Source: Modestobacter sp. L9-4 (GTDB lineage Bacteria > Actinomycetota > Actinomycetes > Mycobacteriales > Geodermatophilaceae). Taken from it: a stretch of 64,000 nt of DNA. Shown piece by piece: positions 46,351 through 55,976 of the stretch. Position 1 is the stretch's first letter, and every line of letters starts with the position of its first letter. Where the stretch lies: the NCBI RefSeq assembly GCF_019112525.1, contig NZ_CP077800.1:1240001-1304000 (forward strand), read 5' to 3'. Position numbers and translations under genes: made by a program. Under the pieces are notes generated by a model, which was given only the letters and a program-made list of their open reading frames with translations, was not told the DNA's origin and ran no database searches.

Positions 46351-47082
46351 CTAGAGCTGGCGGGCCATGAGGGGGCGCTCGAGGAAGCCGCCGGTGGTGT
46401 CGGGCTCGACGCGCCAGGCGCGGGCGCCGCGTCGGGCCGTGACCACCTCGGCCAGCGCGGTGCCGAGGTAGTGCAGGCCGACGCCGTCCTCGGTCGCGTA
46501 CCCGCCCGGCAGCTCACCGTCGGCGACCATCTGCCGGTAGGCCGCACGGCGCGGCAGGTCGGTGAGGTCGTCGTGCACCGCGTTGCTGTGCGGGAGCAGC
46601 CCCAGCCCGTCGGTGAAGGGCTCGAGCCGGTCCGACCAGGCGTCGGTCGGGCCGCCCACGTGCCAGCACAGGCTCCCCGCGCTCGGCCCGGCGAGCACGA
46701 CGCCGGCCTCCCAGCACTCGCGCAGCAGGTCGGTGAGCCCGTGCGCCCGCCACACGGCGATCAGGTTCACCACGCTGCCGCCCTCGACGAGGACGACGTC
46801 CTGGGTCAGCAGGTGGGCGCGCAGGTCGGGCACGCTCGGCCGCGGGAACAGCCGCAGCACGCTGAGGACGACGTCGTCCCGGCCGCCCAGGACCCGCTCG
46901 TAGGCCGAGACCGCTGCCGGGTCGTCGCCGACCGCGGTGGGCAGGTAGCACAGCCGCACCGGGCCGGGCTCCTGCCGGCGGGCCGCGCCGAGGGCCAGCA
47001 GGTGGTCGATGAGCGGGCGGTTGCCCCGCTCCCCCGGCCGGGGCTCGAGCACGCCGGAGAACGCGAACACCTGACGCCGCAT
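46351..47082 (-). CDS. Peptidase E-like serine peptidase (family S51)
   Basis: A 243-aa protein. The nucleophile Ser is in LAGPSAGSLCWHVGG (~residue 134), with the upstream VLVEGGSVVNLIAVW and FSGVLEPRPGERGN at the start; this is the dipeptidase E/cyanophycinase superfamily. It probably cleaves Asp-X dipeptides. GTG 47085 and ATG 47082 are both overlapped by the upstream regulator's stop (GTGATG); I use the ATG. Confidence 0.88.
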   Translation of the reverse strand: MRRQVFAFSGVLEPRPGERGNRPLIDHLLALGAARRQEPGPVRLCYLPTAVGDDPAAVSAYERVLGGRDDVVLSVLRLFPRPSVPDLRAHLLTQDVVLVEGGSVVNLIAVWRAHGLTDLLRECWEAGVVLAGPSAGSLCWHVGGPTDAWSDRLEPFTDGLGLLPHSNAVHDDLTDLPRRAAYRQMVADGELPGGYATEDGVGLHYLGTALAEVVTARRGARAWRVEPDTTGGFLERPLMARQL

Positions 47083-47618
47083 CACACCTCCACGTACCCG
47101 CCGCTGCGCCAGTAGACGCCGGCGTCCCGGGTCAGCAGTGCCTCGTCGACCAGGTACCGGCGGAGTGCGGCCACGTCGGGGTGCCAGGCCGCGAGCAGGG
47201 CGTTGACCTCACGCTCGGGGTAGCGCACGCCGGGCTCGAACACGTGCACCAGGTGCTCGAGCACGACCAGCCGCTTGGCCCGCTGCGCCGGGATCGACAC
47301 CAGCCGGCCGTCGCGGAGGAAGGCGCGCAGCACGGCGTCCTGGCCGGGGTCCTCCGACAGCGGCTCGGGCGCGGGCGCGCTGGCCGCCGCGGCCCGGGCG
47401 GCCTCGCCGAAGCGCTCGGTGTGCAGCAGCAGCGTGTGCCCGTCCCGGTGCACCAGCCCCGCGCGCGCCAGCCGGCGGGCGGCGAGCGCGACGTCCTTCA
47501 GCGACAGGTCCGCGGTCCGGGCGACGTCCTCGATCGTGGTCGCGCCCAACGCCAGGGCGGCCACCACCCGCAGCCGCACCGGATCGGCCAGCAGCCCGAC
47601 GATCGTCCCGGCCTCCAT
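47082..47618 (-). CDS. Winged-helix regulator with DUF2087 domain
   Basis: A 178-aa protein. Residues ~1-70 are an ArsR-like winged helix (GLLADPVRLRVVAALALGA); residues ~95-178 are DUF2087 (FLRDGRLVSIPAQRAKRLVV; FEPGVRYPEREVNALL). The ligand and targets are unknown. ATG 47618 is 7 nt after TACCGT (47631-47626 on the minus strand), so probably leaderless. It overlaps the peptidase E gene, so they form one operon. Confidence 0.85.
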   Translation of the reverse strand: MEAGTIVGLLADPVRLRVVAALALGATTIEDVARTADLSLKDVALAARRLARAGLVHRDGHTLLLHTERFGEAARAAAASAPAPEPLSEDPGQDAVLRAFLRDGRLVSIPAQRAKRLVVLEHLVHVFEPGVRYPEREVNALLAAWHPDVAALRRYLVDEALLTRDAGVYWRSGGYVEV

Positions 47619-47682
47619 GGCCACGACGGTATCCGCCGCACCGCGGCGAGTCGGCACGCCCGCGCCGGGGTAGGCACCCGTC

Positions 47683-47868
47683 ATGGTGAGCCCGATCGAC
47701 ATCCAGAAGGCCCTGTCCGGCATCGACTACCCGGCGAAGAAGGACGACGTCGTGAAGCACGCGGAGTCCCACGGCGGCGGCGACGACGTGCTCGAGGCGC
47801 TCAAGGGCATCGACGACCAGGAGTACGACACCCCGGCGGCGGTCAGCAAGGCCGTCTTCAAGGACTGA
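47683..47868 (+). CDS. DUF2795 family small protein
   Basis: A 61-aa protein, VSPIDIQKALSGIDYPAKKD near its start and EYDTPAAVSKAVFKD at its end: the DUF2795 pattern of two short helices. The function is unknown; relatives are common and often multicopy in actinobacteria. ATG 47683 with TAGGCA 12 nt upstream and no clear Shine-Dalgarno. Repeat copy 9 follows 4 nt after the stop. Confidence 0.85.
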   Translation: MVSPIDIQKALSGIDYPAKKDDVVKHAESHGGGDDVLEALKGIDDQEYDTPAAVSKAVFKD

Positions 47869-47872
47869 GGAA

Positions 47873-47928
47873 GGACCCCGTCTCCCCCCACCTCTCGCGA
47901 GCTCGGGGCGGGACCTGAGAGGGGGCCG
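47873..47928 (+). repeat. Palindromic repeat copy 9 after the DUF2795 gene
   Basis: GGACCCCGTCTC at the left and GAGAGGGGGCCG at the right give the outer stem with one mismatch. The core CCACCTCTCGCGAGCTCGGG is conserved. Confidence 0.8.
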
Positions 47929-48021
47929 CTCCAGCACGTCACCACGCTCGGAGCGGGCTAGGGGACGGGGCCACAGCTCGGCGGGCGGGGCCGTCGCGGT
48001 CCCGCCCGCTAGGTTCTGGCC

Positions 48022-48825
48022 ATGACGGCTGGCGCGCGCGGGTACAACGAGGACATGCGCCTGGCGCACGTGCTGGCCGACCAGGCCGACGCGATCAGCC
48101 TGGACAGGTTCCGCGCGCAGGACCTCAAGGTCGACACCAAGCCGGACCTGACGCCGGTCACCGACGCCGACCACCGGGTCGAGGAACAGCTGCGCATCAC
48201 CCTGGCCCGCGCCCGGACCCGGGACGCCGTCCTCGGCGAGGAGTTCGGCAGCACCGGCCGCGGCGACCGGCGCTGGGTCATCGACCCGATCGACGGCACG
48301 AAGAACTTCGTCCGCGGCGTGCCGGTGTGGGCCACGCTGATCGCCCTGCTCGACGGTGACGTGCCCGTCGTCGGGCTGGTGTCCGCGCCGGCGCTCAACC
48401 GCCGCTGGTGGGCCGCGGCGGGCACCGGCGCCTGGACCGGCCGCCGGCTGGAGAACGCCACCCGCTGCACCGTGTCCGAGGTGGGCCGGCTGGCCGACGC
48501 GAGCCTGTCCTACTCGTCGCTGTCCGGCTGGGAGGAGCGCGACCTGCTGCAGCCGTTCCTCGACCTGACCCGGCAGGTCTGGCGCACCCGCGCCTACGGC
48601 GACTTCTGGAGCTACATGATGGTGGCCGAGGGCGCGGTCGACGTGGCCTGCGAGCCCGAGGTCTCGCTGTGGGACCTCGCCGCGCTCGACGTCATCGTGC
48701 GCGAGGCGGGCGGGGCGTTCACCGACCTGTCCGGCGCGGCGGGCCCGGCCGGCGGCAGCGCGGTGGCCAGCAACGGCGTCCTGCACCCCGACGTGCTGAC
48801 GGCGCTCGCCCCCCGGGAGGGGTGA
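48022..48825 (+). CDS. hisN: Histidinol-phosphatase, inositol monophosphatase family
   Basis: A 267-aa Mg-dependent phosphatase. Motifs: [26 protein letters not shown] and [16 protein letters not shown]. It is the HisN type (as Rv3137) that completes histidine synthesis in actinobacteria lacking HisB phosphatase; inositol monophosphatase activity cannot be excluded. ATG 48022 is 6 nt after TAGGTT (48010-48015): probable leaderless mRNA. Confidence 0.9.
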   Translation: MTAGARGYNEDMRLAHVLADQADAISLDRFRAQDLKVDTKPDLTPVTDADHRVEEQLRITLARARTRDAVLGEEFGSTGRGDRRWVIDPIDGTKNFVRGVPVWATLIALLDGDVPVVGLVSAPALNRRWWAAAGTGAWTGRRLENATRCTVSEVGRLADASLSYSSLSGWEERDLLQPFLDLTRQVWRTRAYGDFWSYMMVAEGAVDVACEPEVSLWDLAALDVIVREAGGAFTDLSGAAGPAGGSAVASNGVLHPDVLTALAPREG

Positions 48826-48850
48826 GCGCCGTCGGGCCGGTGCAGCGGGG

Positions 48851-49033
48851 TCAGCGGACCGGGCCGGACCCGTTCCCGCGGCCGCCCTGGATGCGCCGGC
48901 GGACGTCCTCGATCTTGGCCCGGTTCTTCGGGTCCTTGGCGAACGTCTGGGCCTTGTCCGTCGCCTGACGGATGACCTGCTTGCCCTTCGGGCTGTTCGC
49001 GAACTGGATGACCTTGTTCAACAGCGACGCCAC
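48851..49033 (-). CDS. Small basic protein of unknown function
   Basis: A 60-aa protein starting ASLLNKVIQFANSPKGKQVI after the initiator and ending RRRIQGGRGNGSGPVR. It is basic, helical at the start, with a Gly/Arg tail; no family is recognised. GTG 49033 has a GAGGGGG stretch upstream. It lies between hisN (convergent) and xylB (same strand, 95 nt upstream), where no terminator is evident. Confidence 0.6.
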   Translation of the reverse strand: MASLLNKVIQFANSPKGKQVIRQATDKAQTFAKDPKNRAKIEDVRRRIQGGRGNGSGPVR

Positions 49034-49128
49034 GACGCGTCCACCCCCTCGTGCTCCGGGGAGCCCCGTACGGGCCCCGCTCGTCTGTGTCAACGGTGCC
49101 AGCCGCGCAGTCGTTCCGCGCGGCGAGC

Positions 49129-50520
49129 TCAGCCCGCCGCGGCCCACCGCTCGCGGACGGCGGCCGCCTCGGCCGCCCGCCGCGGCGCGACCACCGGGTC
49201 CCCGACCCGCTGCGGCACGAGCGCCCCGCCCACCCCGCGGGCGGCGAGCACCGCGGCCCCGGCGGCGGAGGCACTGCGCACCTGCACGTGCTGCACCGGC
49301 CGGCCCAGGACGTCGGCCAGCAGCTGCTGCACCACCGGATCGCGGGCACCGCCGCCGGTGAGCACGACCAGCTCGTCGTCCGCCGGACCGAGCAGGTCCA
49401 GCCCCGCCGCCACCGCGCAGGCCACGCCCTCCAGCGCCGCCCGGGCGAGGTCGGCGCGGGTGGTGTCGGCCGACAGCCCGGTCCAGCTCCCCCGCGTGCC
49501 CGGCCCGGCGACGCCACCGCGCTCGCCGGTGAGGAAGGGCGCGAAGGACACCCCGCCGGCGCCCAGCGGTGAGCTCGACAGGCTGCCGGCGAACCCTGCC
49601 CAGTCCAGGCCCAGCACGGTGCGCACCCAGTCCCAGGCGGTGCCGGCGTTCTGCAGCGCGGCCATGGCGTACCAGCCGTCCTCGGCGTCGGCGTAGCAGT
49701 GGACGACGGGGTCGTCGGCCGGGGCGGGCGCCACCCCCGGCCGCAGCAGCTGGGCACCGGACCCGAGGTTGACCTGGACGCCGCTGCCGGTGCCGGCGGC
49801 CAGCAGTGCCAGCGGGGTGTCGGCGCCGCCCACCACGACCGGCACCTCCCCGCCGAACAGGCCGGTCGTGCCGACGACCTCGTGTCCCGGGCGGACGGCG
49901 GGCAGCAGACCCTCGTCGACCCCGGCGGCCGTGGTGGCCGCAGCGGACCAGCGGTCGGCGGGGACGTCCCACAGCAGCGTGGCCGAGGCGTCGCTGCGGT
50001 CGGTCACGGCCGGGTCGGCGCCGGGCACCAGGGCGGCGCGGACGGCGTCCTTGGGCAGCAGCACCGTGGCCGCGGCGGCCACCAGCCCGGGCTCGTGCGC
50101 GACCAGCCAGGCCAGCAGCGGGCCGGTCATGCCGGCGGCCAGCGGGTTGGCCAGCGCGGCCCGGTCGGCGGTGGGCAGCGCGCGCCAGCGCTCGAGCTCC
50201 CCGGTGGCCCGCTGGTCGGGCCACAGCAGCGCGGGCGCCAGCGCCGTCCCGGAGGCGTCGACCAGCACCGCGCCGTGCATCTGCCCCGACAGCCCCAGGG
50301 CCGCGACCGGGCGGCCGGCCAGCTGGTGGCGCAGCCCGGCCGCGGCGTCGTCGAGGGCCCGCAGCCAGACCGCGACGTCGGTCTGCGCCCAGCCCGCGCG
50401 CGGCCGGTCCACGTCGTAGGCGGCCTCGGCCTCGGCGACGACCACCCCGGCGTCGTCCAGGGCGGCGAGCTTGAGTCCGCTGGTGCCCAGGTCGGCACCC
50501 ACCACCACGGCGTCGGGCAC
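49129..50520 (-). CDS. xylB: Xylulokinase (FGGY family)
   Basis: A 463-aa carbohydrate kinase. N-terminal ATPase core VVVGADLGTSGLKLAAL, the xylulokinase-type GLSGQMHGAVLVD (~residue 75), LWPDQRATGE, VVVGGADTPLALLAAG and LVVLTGGGARDPVVQQLL. It phosphorylates D-xylulose. Xylose isomerase is not in the window. It lies 7 nt after an aldo/keto reductase gene, so they are probably an operon. Confidence 0.87.
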   Translation of the reverse strand: MPDAVVVGADLGTSGLKLAALDDAGVVVAEAEAAYDVDRPRAGWAQTDVAVWLRALDDAAAGLRHQLAGRPVAALGLSGQMHGAVLVDASGTALAPALLWPDQRATGELERWRALPTADRAALANPLAAGMTGPLLAWLVAHEPGLVAAAATVLLPKDAVRAALVPGADPAVTDRSDASATLLWDVPADRWSAAATTAAGVDEGLLPAVRPGHEVVGTTGLFGGEVPVVVGGADTPLALLAAGTGSGVQVNLGSGAQLLRPGVAPAPADDPVVHCYADAEDGWYAMAALQNAGTAWDWVRTVLGLDWAGFAGSLSSSPLGAGGVSFAPFLTGERGGVAGPGTRGSWTGLSADTTRADLARAALEGVACAVAAGLDLLGPADDELVVLTGGGARDPVVQQLLADVLGRPVQHVQVRSASAAGAAVLAARGVGGALVPQRVGDPVVAPRRAAEAAAVRERWAAAG

Positions 50521-50527
50521 GACGGCG

Positions 50528-51538
50528 TCAGCCCTTCTCGGGGCTGTCCCCGTAGGTGTACCCGGCGTCGACGTACCGGCCGCCCTCGGCCACCCCGGGC
50601 GGGGCGATCTCCCCGAGCCGGGTCAGGTCCTCGGGCGTGAGCTCGACGCCGGCGGCGCCGACGTTCTCCTCCAGGTAGCTGCGCCGCTTGGTGCCCGGGA
50701 TCGGGACGACGTCCTGCCCCTGCGCGAGCACCCACGCCAGCGCGAGCTGACCGGGGGCCACGCCCTTCTCCTCCGCCAGGGCCCGCACCGCCTCGACCAG
50801 CCGGAGGTTGGCGGTGAACGCCTCGCCGGTGAAGCGGGGGTGGCCGCGCCGCCAGTCGTCGTCGCCGAAGTCGGCGGGGCTGGTGATCGCGCCGGTGAGG
50901 AACCCGCGGCCCAGCGGGCTGAACGGCACGATGCCGATGCCGTGCTCGCGGGCGACGCCGAGGACCTCGGACTCGAGGTCGCGGGTCCACAGCGACCACT
51001 CGCTCTGCAGCGCCGCGATCGGGTGCACGGCGGCGGCCCGGCGCACCGACGCCGCACTCGCCTCCGACAGGCCCAGGTACCGCACCTTGCCCTGCTCGAC
51101 GAGCTCGGCCATCGCGCCGACGGTGTCCTCGATCGGCACCACCGGGTCGACCCGGTGCTGGTAGTACAGGTCGATCACGTCGACGCCCAGCCGGCGCAGG
51201 CTCGCCTCGACGCTGGCGTGCACGTTCTCCGGCCGCGCGTCGATGTCCAGGCCGCCGCGGTCGTTGCGGGACAGCGAGAACTTGGTGGCCAGCTGCACGT
51301 CGTCCCGCCGACCGGCGATCGCCTCGCCGACGAGCTCCTCGTTGTGGCCGCTGCCGTAGACGTCGGAGGTGTCCAGGAACGTGACGCCGAGGTCGAGCGC
51401 ACGGCGGACCGTGGCCAGCGACTCGACCCGGTCGGCCGTGCCGTACATCTGGCTCATCCCCATGCAGCCCAGGCCGAGCGCGGAGACCTCCAGGCCGCCG
51501 AGGGTGCGCCGGGGAACGGGCGGGAGCGTGGTGGTCAT
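50528..51538 (-). CDS. Aldo/keto reductase
   Basis: A 336-aa NADPH-dependent reductase. Catalytic tetrad: Asp and Tyr in [15 protein letters not shown], Lys in LATKFSL, His in YYQHRVDP. The C-terminal [13 protein letters not shown] is the NADP phosphate-binding segment. It resembles the AKR13-type alcohol or aldehyde reductases; the substrate is unknown. ATG 51538. Confidence 0.92.
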   Translation of the reverse strand: MTTTLPPVPRRTLGGLEVSALGLGCMGMSQMYGTADRVESLATVRRALDLGVTFLDTSDVYGSGHNEELVGEAIAGRRDDVQLATKFSLSRNDRGGLDIDARPENVHASVEASLRRLGVDVIDLYYQHRVDPVVPIEDTVGAMAELVEQGKVRYLGLSEASAASVRRAAAVHPIAALQSEWSLWTRDLESEVLGVAREHGIGIVPFSPLGRGFLTGAITSPADFGDDDWRRGHPRFTGEAFTANLRLVEAVRALAEEKGVAPGQLALAWVLAQGQDVVPIPGTKRRSYLEENVGAAGVELTPEDLTRLGEIAPPGVAEGGRYVDAGYTYGDSPEKG

Positions 51539-51587
51539 GCGCTGATCCTGGCCCCGGCGGCGCGCCGCCCGCCAGGCGGGCGGACGG

Positions 51588-52289
51588 TCAGCTGCCGTGG
51601 AGCACGCCGGTGGTCGTCAGCTCCTCGGCGACGTCGCGCAGCTTGACGTTGGCGCGCTGCGAGGCGTGGGTGAGCAGCGTGAACGCCTGCTCGGCGGTGA
51701 TCTTGTACCGCTCCATCAGGATGCCCTTCGCCTGCTCGATGACCCCACGGGAGGCCATCGCCCGGCGCATGTTCAGCACGTCGTCGCTGGCCCGCGCGGC
51801 GGCCTCGGCGTTGCCGACCGCGATCGCCACGAAGGCCGCGACCTCCTCGCCCAGGGCGATGTCGGCCGCACCGAAGGCGTGCGGCCGGACGGAGTAGTTG
51901 TTCAGCGCGCCGATCGTGGCGCCCTGGAAGGGCAGCGGCACCGACAGCGAGCTGCCCACGCCCCGTTCGGTGGCGTGCACCGCGTAGTCGGGCCAGCGCT
52001 CCTCGGCCGCCATGTCGGCGACCACGAAGAGCTCACCGGCGCGGCCGGCGTCCAGGCAGGGACCGTGGCCGCGCTCGTACTGCAGCTCGTCGGCGTCCAG
52101 TGAGATCTGCCCGTCGAAGGCGGCGGTGAAGGCACGCTCGTCACGGATCAGCGTGATGGAGGTGGCGTCGGCGCCGGGCATCACACTGCGCGAGATCTGC
52201 ACGATCTCGGTGAGCACCTCCGGCAGCTCGCGGCCGACGAGTACGACACCGGCGAGGCGCTCGTGGAGCGCACCGAGGGCGGCGGTCAT
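51588..52289 (-). CDS. GAF and ANTAR domain RNA-binding antiterminator
   Basis: A 233-aa regulator: GAF domain ~residues 15-155 ([29 protein letters not shown]) and C-terminal ANTAR domain ~165-228 ([37 protein letters not shown]). ANTAR proteins bind tandem RNA hairpins and prevent termination. No receiver domain is present, so it would be controlled by a ligand or partner rather than direct phosphorylation. ATG 52289. The 251-bp gap to the next gene (52290-52540) shows no other gene. Confidence 0.92.
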   Translation of the reverse strand: MTAALGALHERLAGVVLVGRELPEVLTEIVQISRSVMPGADATSITLIRDERAFTAAFDGQISLDADELQYERGHGPCLDAGRAGELFVVADMAAEERWPDYAVHATERGVGSSLSVPLPFQGATIGALNNYSVRPHAFGAADIALGEEVAAFVAIAVGNAEAAARASDDVLNMRRAMASRGVIEQAKGILMERYKITAEQAFTLLTHASQRANVKLRDVAEELTTTGVLHGS

Positions 52290-52540
52290 GGCAGTGCGTC
52301 TCTCTTCCGACCTGGGAGGGCACGCCGTGTCTTCGACGTCCCACCTGCCCGTGCACGTGTCGGGCGTCCCGAGGGTAACCGGCGCCCACGCCGGGATCAC
52401 CGTGCCGCGGGACACGATCGGCCACAACCGGTCTCGTGACGGGGTCGGCCCGAGCGGCAGGACCCCTCCTGCTCCCGTCTGGTGGGATGGTCGGACACGG
52501 GCAGCGGCAACCGGCCGCGCCCGGTGTCGAGGAGGCCCGC

Positions 52541-53938
52541 GTGCAGTACGCCGAGTCCGTCATCGAGCTCATCGGTGACACCCCCCTGGTGCGGCTGCGG
52601 TCGGTCACCGCCCACCTGGGGCCGGATGCGCCCCTGGTGCTGGCCAAGGTGGAGTACCTCAACCCCGGCGGCTCGGTGAAGGACCGCATCGCCGTGCGCA
52701 TGGTCGAGGCCGCCGAGGCCTCCGGTGCGCTCCAGCCGGGCGGCACGATCATCGAGCCGACCAGCGGCAACACCGGCATCGGCCTGGCGCTGGTCGCACA
52801 GACCCGCGGCTACAAGTGCGTCTTCGTGTGCCCGGACAAGGTGGGCGCGGAGAAGATCAACGTGTTGCGGGCCTACGGCGCCGAGGTGCACGTCTGCCCC
52901 ACCGCCGTCGACCCGGCCGACCCGCGCTCCTACTACTCCGTCTCCGACCGGCTGGCCCGGGAGACCCCCGGCGGCTGGAAGGCCGACCAGTACGCCAACC
53001 CGGCCAACCCGCAGTCGCACTACGAGACCACCGGGCCGGAGATCTGGGCGCAGACCGAGGGCCGGGTCACGCACTTCGTCACCGGTGCGGGCACCGGCGG
53101 CACCATCTCCGGCGTCGGCCGCTACCTCAAGGAGGCCAGCGGCGGCCGCGTGCACGTCACCGGCGCCGACCCCGAGGGCTCGGTCTACTCCGGCGGCACC
53201 GGGCGGCCCTACCTGGTCGAGGGCGTCGGCGAGGACTTCTGGCCCGAGGCCTACGACAAGTCGATCGCCGACGAGATCATCGCGGTCTCCGACGGCGACT
53301 CCTTCGCCATGACCCGGCGGCTGGCCCGCGAGGAGGGGCTGCTGGTCGGCGGCTCCTGCGGCATGGCGGTGGTCGCGGCCCTGCGCGTCGCCGAGCGGCT
53401 CACCAAGGACGACGTCCTGGTCGTGCTGCTGCCCGACGGCGGCCGCGGCTACCTGAACAAGATCTTCAACGACGAGTGGATGGCCGACTACGGCTTCCTG
53501 ACGGCGTCGGGCGGGGAGACCGTCGGCGAGCTGCTGGACGCCAAGTCCGGCGCCACCCCGACGCTGGTGCACACCCACCCGACCGAGACGGTCCGCGACG
53601 CGATCGACATCCTGCGCGAGTACGGCGTCAGCCAGCTGCCCGTGGTCAAGGCCGAGCCGCCGGTCACCGCCGGTGAGGTGGTCGGCTCGGTGGCGGAGAA
53701 GGCGCTGCTGGACGCCCTGTTCACCGGTGCCGCCACGCTGTCGGACCCGGTCGAGCGGCACATGTCGCCGCCGCTGCCGATCATCGGCTCCGGCGAGCCG
53801 GTGACCGCCGCGGTGAGCGCGCTGGGCGACGCCGACGCGCTGCTGGTGCACGTCGACGGCAAGCCCGCCGGCGTGGTCACCCGGCAGGACGTGCTCGGTC
53901 ACCTGGTCGGTCTGCCGGCGCCTACGGTCGTGTCATGA
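52541..53938 (+). CDS. cbs: Cystathionine beta-synthase
   Basis: A 465-aa PLP enzyme joining serine and homocysteine. The PLP Lys is in NPGGSVKDRIAVRM (~residue 45), the substrate loop is PTSGNTGIGLAL, and GAGTGGTISGVGRYL binds the PLP phosphate. Residues ~335-460 are two CBS domains (VRDAIDILREYGVSQLPVV), as in the mycobacterial enzyme. Cysteine synthase is less likely because of the CBS domains and partner gene. GTG 52541 with GAGGAGG 5 nt upstream. It overlaps metB as ATGA. Confidence 0.93.
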   Translation: MQYAESVIELIGDTPLVRLRSVTAHLGPDAPLVLAKVEYLNPGGSVKDRIAVRMVEAAEASGALQPGGTIIEPTSGNTGIGLALVAQTRGYKCVFVCPDKVGAEKINVLRAYGAEVHVCPTAVDPADPRSYYSVSDRLARETPGGWKADQYANPANPQSHYETTGPEIWAQTEGRVTHFVTGAGTGGTISGVGRYLKEASGGRVHVTGADPEGSVYSGGTGRPYLVEGVGEDFWPEAYDKSIADEIIAVSDGDSFAMTRRLAREEGLLVGGSCGMAVVAALRVAERLTKDDVLVVLLPDGGRGYLNKIFNDEWMADYGFLTASGGETVGELLDAKSGATPTLVHTHPTETVRDAIDILREYGVSQLPVVKAEPPVTAGEVVGSVAEKALLDALFTGAATLSDPVERHMSPPLPIIGSGEPVTAAVSALGDADALLVHVDGKPAGVVTRQDVLGHLVGLPAPTVVS

Positions 53939-55074
53939 GCGGCTTCAACACACGCGCGATCCACGCCGGCCAGGAGCCCGACCCGGCCACCGGCGCGGTC
54001 ATCCCGCCGATGCACCTGACCACCACCTACAAGCAGGACGGCGTGGGCGGGCTGCGCGGCGGCTACGAGTACAGCCGCAGCGCCAACCCCACCCGCGACA
54101 CCCTGCAGACGGCGTTGGCCAGCCTGGAGCAGGGCACCCGCGCGATGACGTTCGCCTCCGGCCTGGCCGCCGAGGACGTCCTGCTGCGCACCGTCTGCCG
54201 GCCCGGCGACCGGATCGTGCTGGGCGGGGACGCCTACGGCGGCACCTACCGGCTGATCTCCAAGGTGCAGGAGCCCTGGGGCGTCGGGCACGTCCCCGTC
54301 GACCTCAACGACCTGGACGCCGTCCGGGAGGCGGTCGCGCCGGAGACGACCCGGGTGCTGTGGTGCGAGACGCCCAGCAACCCGCTGCTCAACATCGCCG
54401 ACATCGCCACGCTCGCGGAGATCGCGCACGCCGCGGGCACGCTGCTGGTCGTCGACAACACCTTCGCCAGCCCCTACCTGCAGCAGCCGCTGACGCTGGG
54501 CGCCGACGTGGTCGTGCACTCCACGACGAAGTACCTGGGCGGGCACTCCGACGTCGTCGGTGGTGCGCTGGTCGTCTCCGACGCCGAGCTCGGCGAGCGG
54601 CTGGCGTACCTGCAGAACGCTGCGGGCGCGGTCAACGGCCCGTTCGACGCCTGGCTGGTGCTGCGCAGCCTCAAGACCCTCGGTGTGCGCATGGACCGGC
54701 ACAGCGCCAACGCCGGCCGCATCGCCGAGTGGCTGCTGGAGCACTCCGCGGTCTCCGCCGTCCTGTACCCGGGGCTGCCGGAGCACCGCAACCACGAGGT
54801 CGCGGCCAGGCAGATGTCCCAGTTCGGCGGGATGCTGTCGTTCCGGCTCAAGGCCGGCGAGGAGGCCGCGCTGCGGGTCTGCGAGCGCACGCGGGTGTTC
54901 ACCCTGGCCGAGTCCCTCGGCGGCGTCGAGTCGCTCATCGAGCACCCGCACCGGATGACCCACGCCAGCGCCGCCGGCTCCCCGCTGGAGGTGCCCGCCG
55001 ACCTGGTGCGCCTGTCGGTCGGCATCGAGGACGTCGACGACCTGCTCGCCGACCTCGACCAGGCCCTGGGCTGA
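53935..55074 (+). CDS. metB: Cystathionine gamma-synthase/lyase family
   Basis: A 379-aa Cys/Met-metabolism PLP enzyme. The PLP Lys is in VVHSTTKYLGGHSDVVGG (~residue 200), with AMTFASGLAAE and LPEHRNHEVAARQMSQFGGM conserved. It could act as gamma-synthase or gamma-lyase; paired with cbs a transsulfuration role is certain, the direction is not. The ATG overlaps the cbs stop. Confidence 0.92.
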   Translation: MSGFNTRAIHAGQEPDPATGAVIPPMHLTTTYKQDGVGGLRGGYEYSRSANPTRDTLQTALASLEQGTRAMTFASGLAAEDVLLRTVCRPGDRIVLGGDAYGGTYRLISKVQEPWGVGHVPVDLNDLDAVREAVAPETTRVLWCETPSNPLLNIADIATLAEIAHAAGTLLVVDNTFASPYLQQPLTLGADVVVHSTTKYLGGHSDVVGGALVVSDAELGERLAYLQNAAGAVNGPFDAWLVLRSLKTLGVRMDRHSANAGRIAEWLLEHSAVSAVLYPGLPEHRNHEVAARQMSQFGGMLSFRLKAGEEAALRVCERTRVFTLAESLGGVESLIEHPHRMTHASAAGSPLEVPADLVRLSVGIEDVDDLLADLDQALG

Positions 55075-55078
55075 GGAA

Positions 55079-55112
55079 GGACCCCTGCGCCCCTCACCCT
55101 GCACGGGGGCCG
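55079..55112 (+). repeat. Truncated palindromic repeat copy 10 after metB
   Basis: GGACCCC then a shortened core CCCTCACCCTGCACGGGGGC and CGG; the usual GAGCTCGCGG part is missing. It begins 4 nt after the stop codon. Confidence 0.55.
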
Positions 55113-55132
55113 GCTGCGCCCGTCGTTGTGCG

Positions 55133-55169
55133 CTGACTGCTGCCTCCCGGCCTCGGAGGCAGCCGTCAG
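55133..55169. terminator. Bidirectional terminator between metB and map
   Basis: CTGACtGCTGCCTCC (55133-55147) pairs with GGAGGCAGCcGTCAG (55155-55169), one mismatch, 7-nt loop. It lies 18 bp from the map stop codon on the other strand. Confidence 0.75.
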
Positions 55170-55187
55170 TGCACGACGGCGGGCACG

Positions 55188-55958
55188 TCAGGGCAGGAGC
55201 GTGAGGATGCGGGGGCCGTCGTCGGTGACGGCGACGGTGTGCTCGACGTGGGCGGCGCGGCTGCCGTCGGCACTGCGCAGCGTCCAGCCGTCGGCGTCCA
55301 CGCGGTAGTCGTCGGACCCGCCGGCCAGGAACCACGGCTCGATGGCGATGACCAGCCCGGCGCGCAGCTTCAGGCCCCGCCCGGCGCGACCCTCGTTGGG
55401 CACGCTCGGCGCCTCGTGCATGCTGCGGCCGATCCCGTGGCCGCCCTGGTCGGTGTTGATCCCGCAGCCACCGGCCCGGCCCACCTCGCCGATGGCCGCC
55501 GACACGTCGCCGAGCCGGCCACCGACGACGGCCGCCGCGATCCCGGCCTCCAGTGCCCGGGTCGTGGTGTCGACCAGCCGCACGTCCTCCTCCCGCGGCG
55601 TCCCCACCGAGAAGGTGACGGCGCCGTCGCCGACCCAGCCGTCGAGGGTCGCGCCCGCGTCGACGCTGAGCAGGTCGCCGTCCTCGAGCTCCTGGGAGGT
55701 CGGGACGCCGTGCAGCGCCACGTCGTTGACCGACAGGCAGACCACCCCCGGGAACGGCGGGGTGCTGCGCAGCGGGGCGTAGCCCAGGAACGGCGAGGTG
55801 GCCCCGGCGTCGGCCAGCACCTGCCGCGCGGCCTGGTCCAGCTGGGTCAGCCGGACGCCGGGGGCGGCGAGGGCCCGCACCGCTGTGTGCATCTGGGCGA
55901 CCACGGCGCCGGCGGCCCGCATGGCCTCGATCTCGCCGGGGGTGCGCAGTTCGATCAC
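55188..55958 (-). CDS. map: Methionine aminopeptidase
   Basis: A 256-aa type I metalloprotease removing N-terminal Met. Metal ligands: two Asp in LSVDAGATLDGWVGDGAVTF, His in GHGIGRSMHEAPSVPN, Glu in AIEPWFL and the final Glu in HVEHTVAVT. GTG 55958 has AGGAGG 9 nt upstream. It is not in a ribosomal operon and is probably a second, dispensable copy. It is divergent from the XRE gene across an AT-rich 52-bp gap. Confidence 0.95.
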   Translation of the reverse strand: MIELRTPGEIEAMRAAGAVVAQMHTAVRALAAPGVRLTQLDQAARQVLADAGATSPFLGYAPLRSTPPFPGVVCLSVNDVALHGVPTSQELEDGDLLSVDAGATLDGWVGDGAVTFSVGTPREEDVRLVDTTTRALEAGIAAAVVGGRLGDVSAAIGEVGRAGGCGINTDQGGHGIGRSMHEAPSVPNEGRAGRGLKLRAGLVIAIEPWFLAGGSDDYRVDADGWTLRSADGSRAAHVEHTVAVTDDGPRILTLLP

Positions 55959-55976
55959 GTCGTCGTCCTCCTGGTT

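Noticed and set aside
49129-51538. xylB plus aldo/keto reductase as a full xylose-use operon
   Set aside because: No xylose isomerase, transporter or regulator is present, so only the two-gene unit can be supported.
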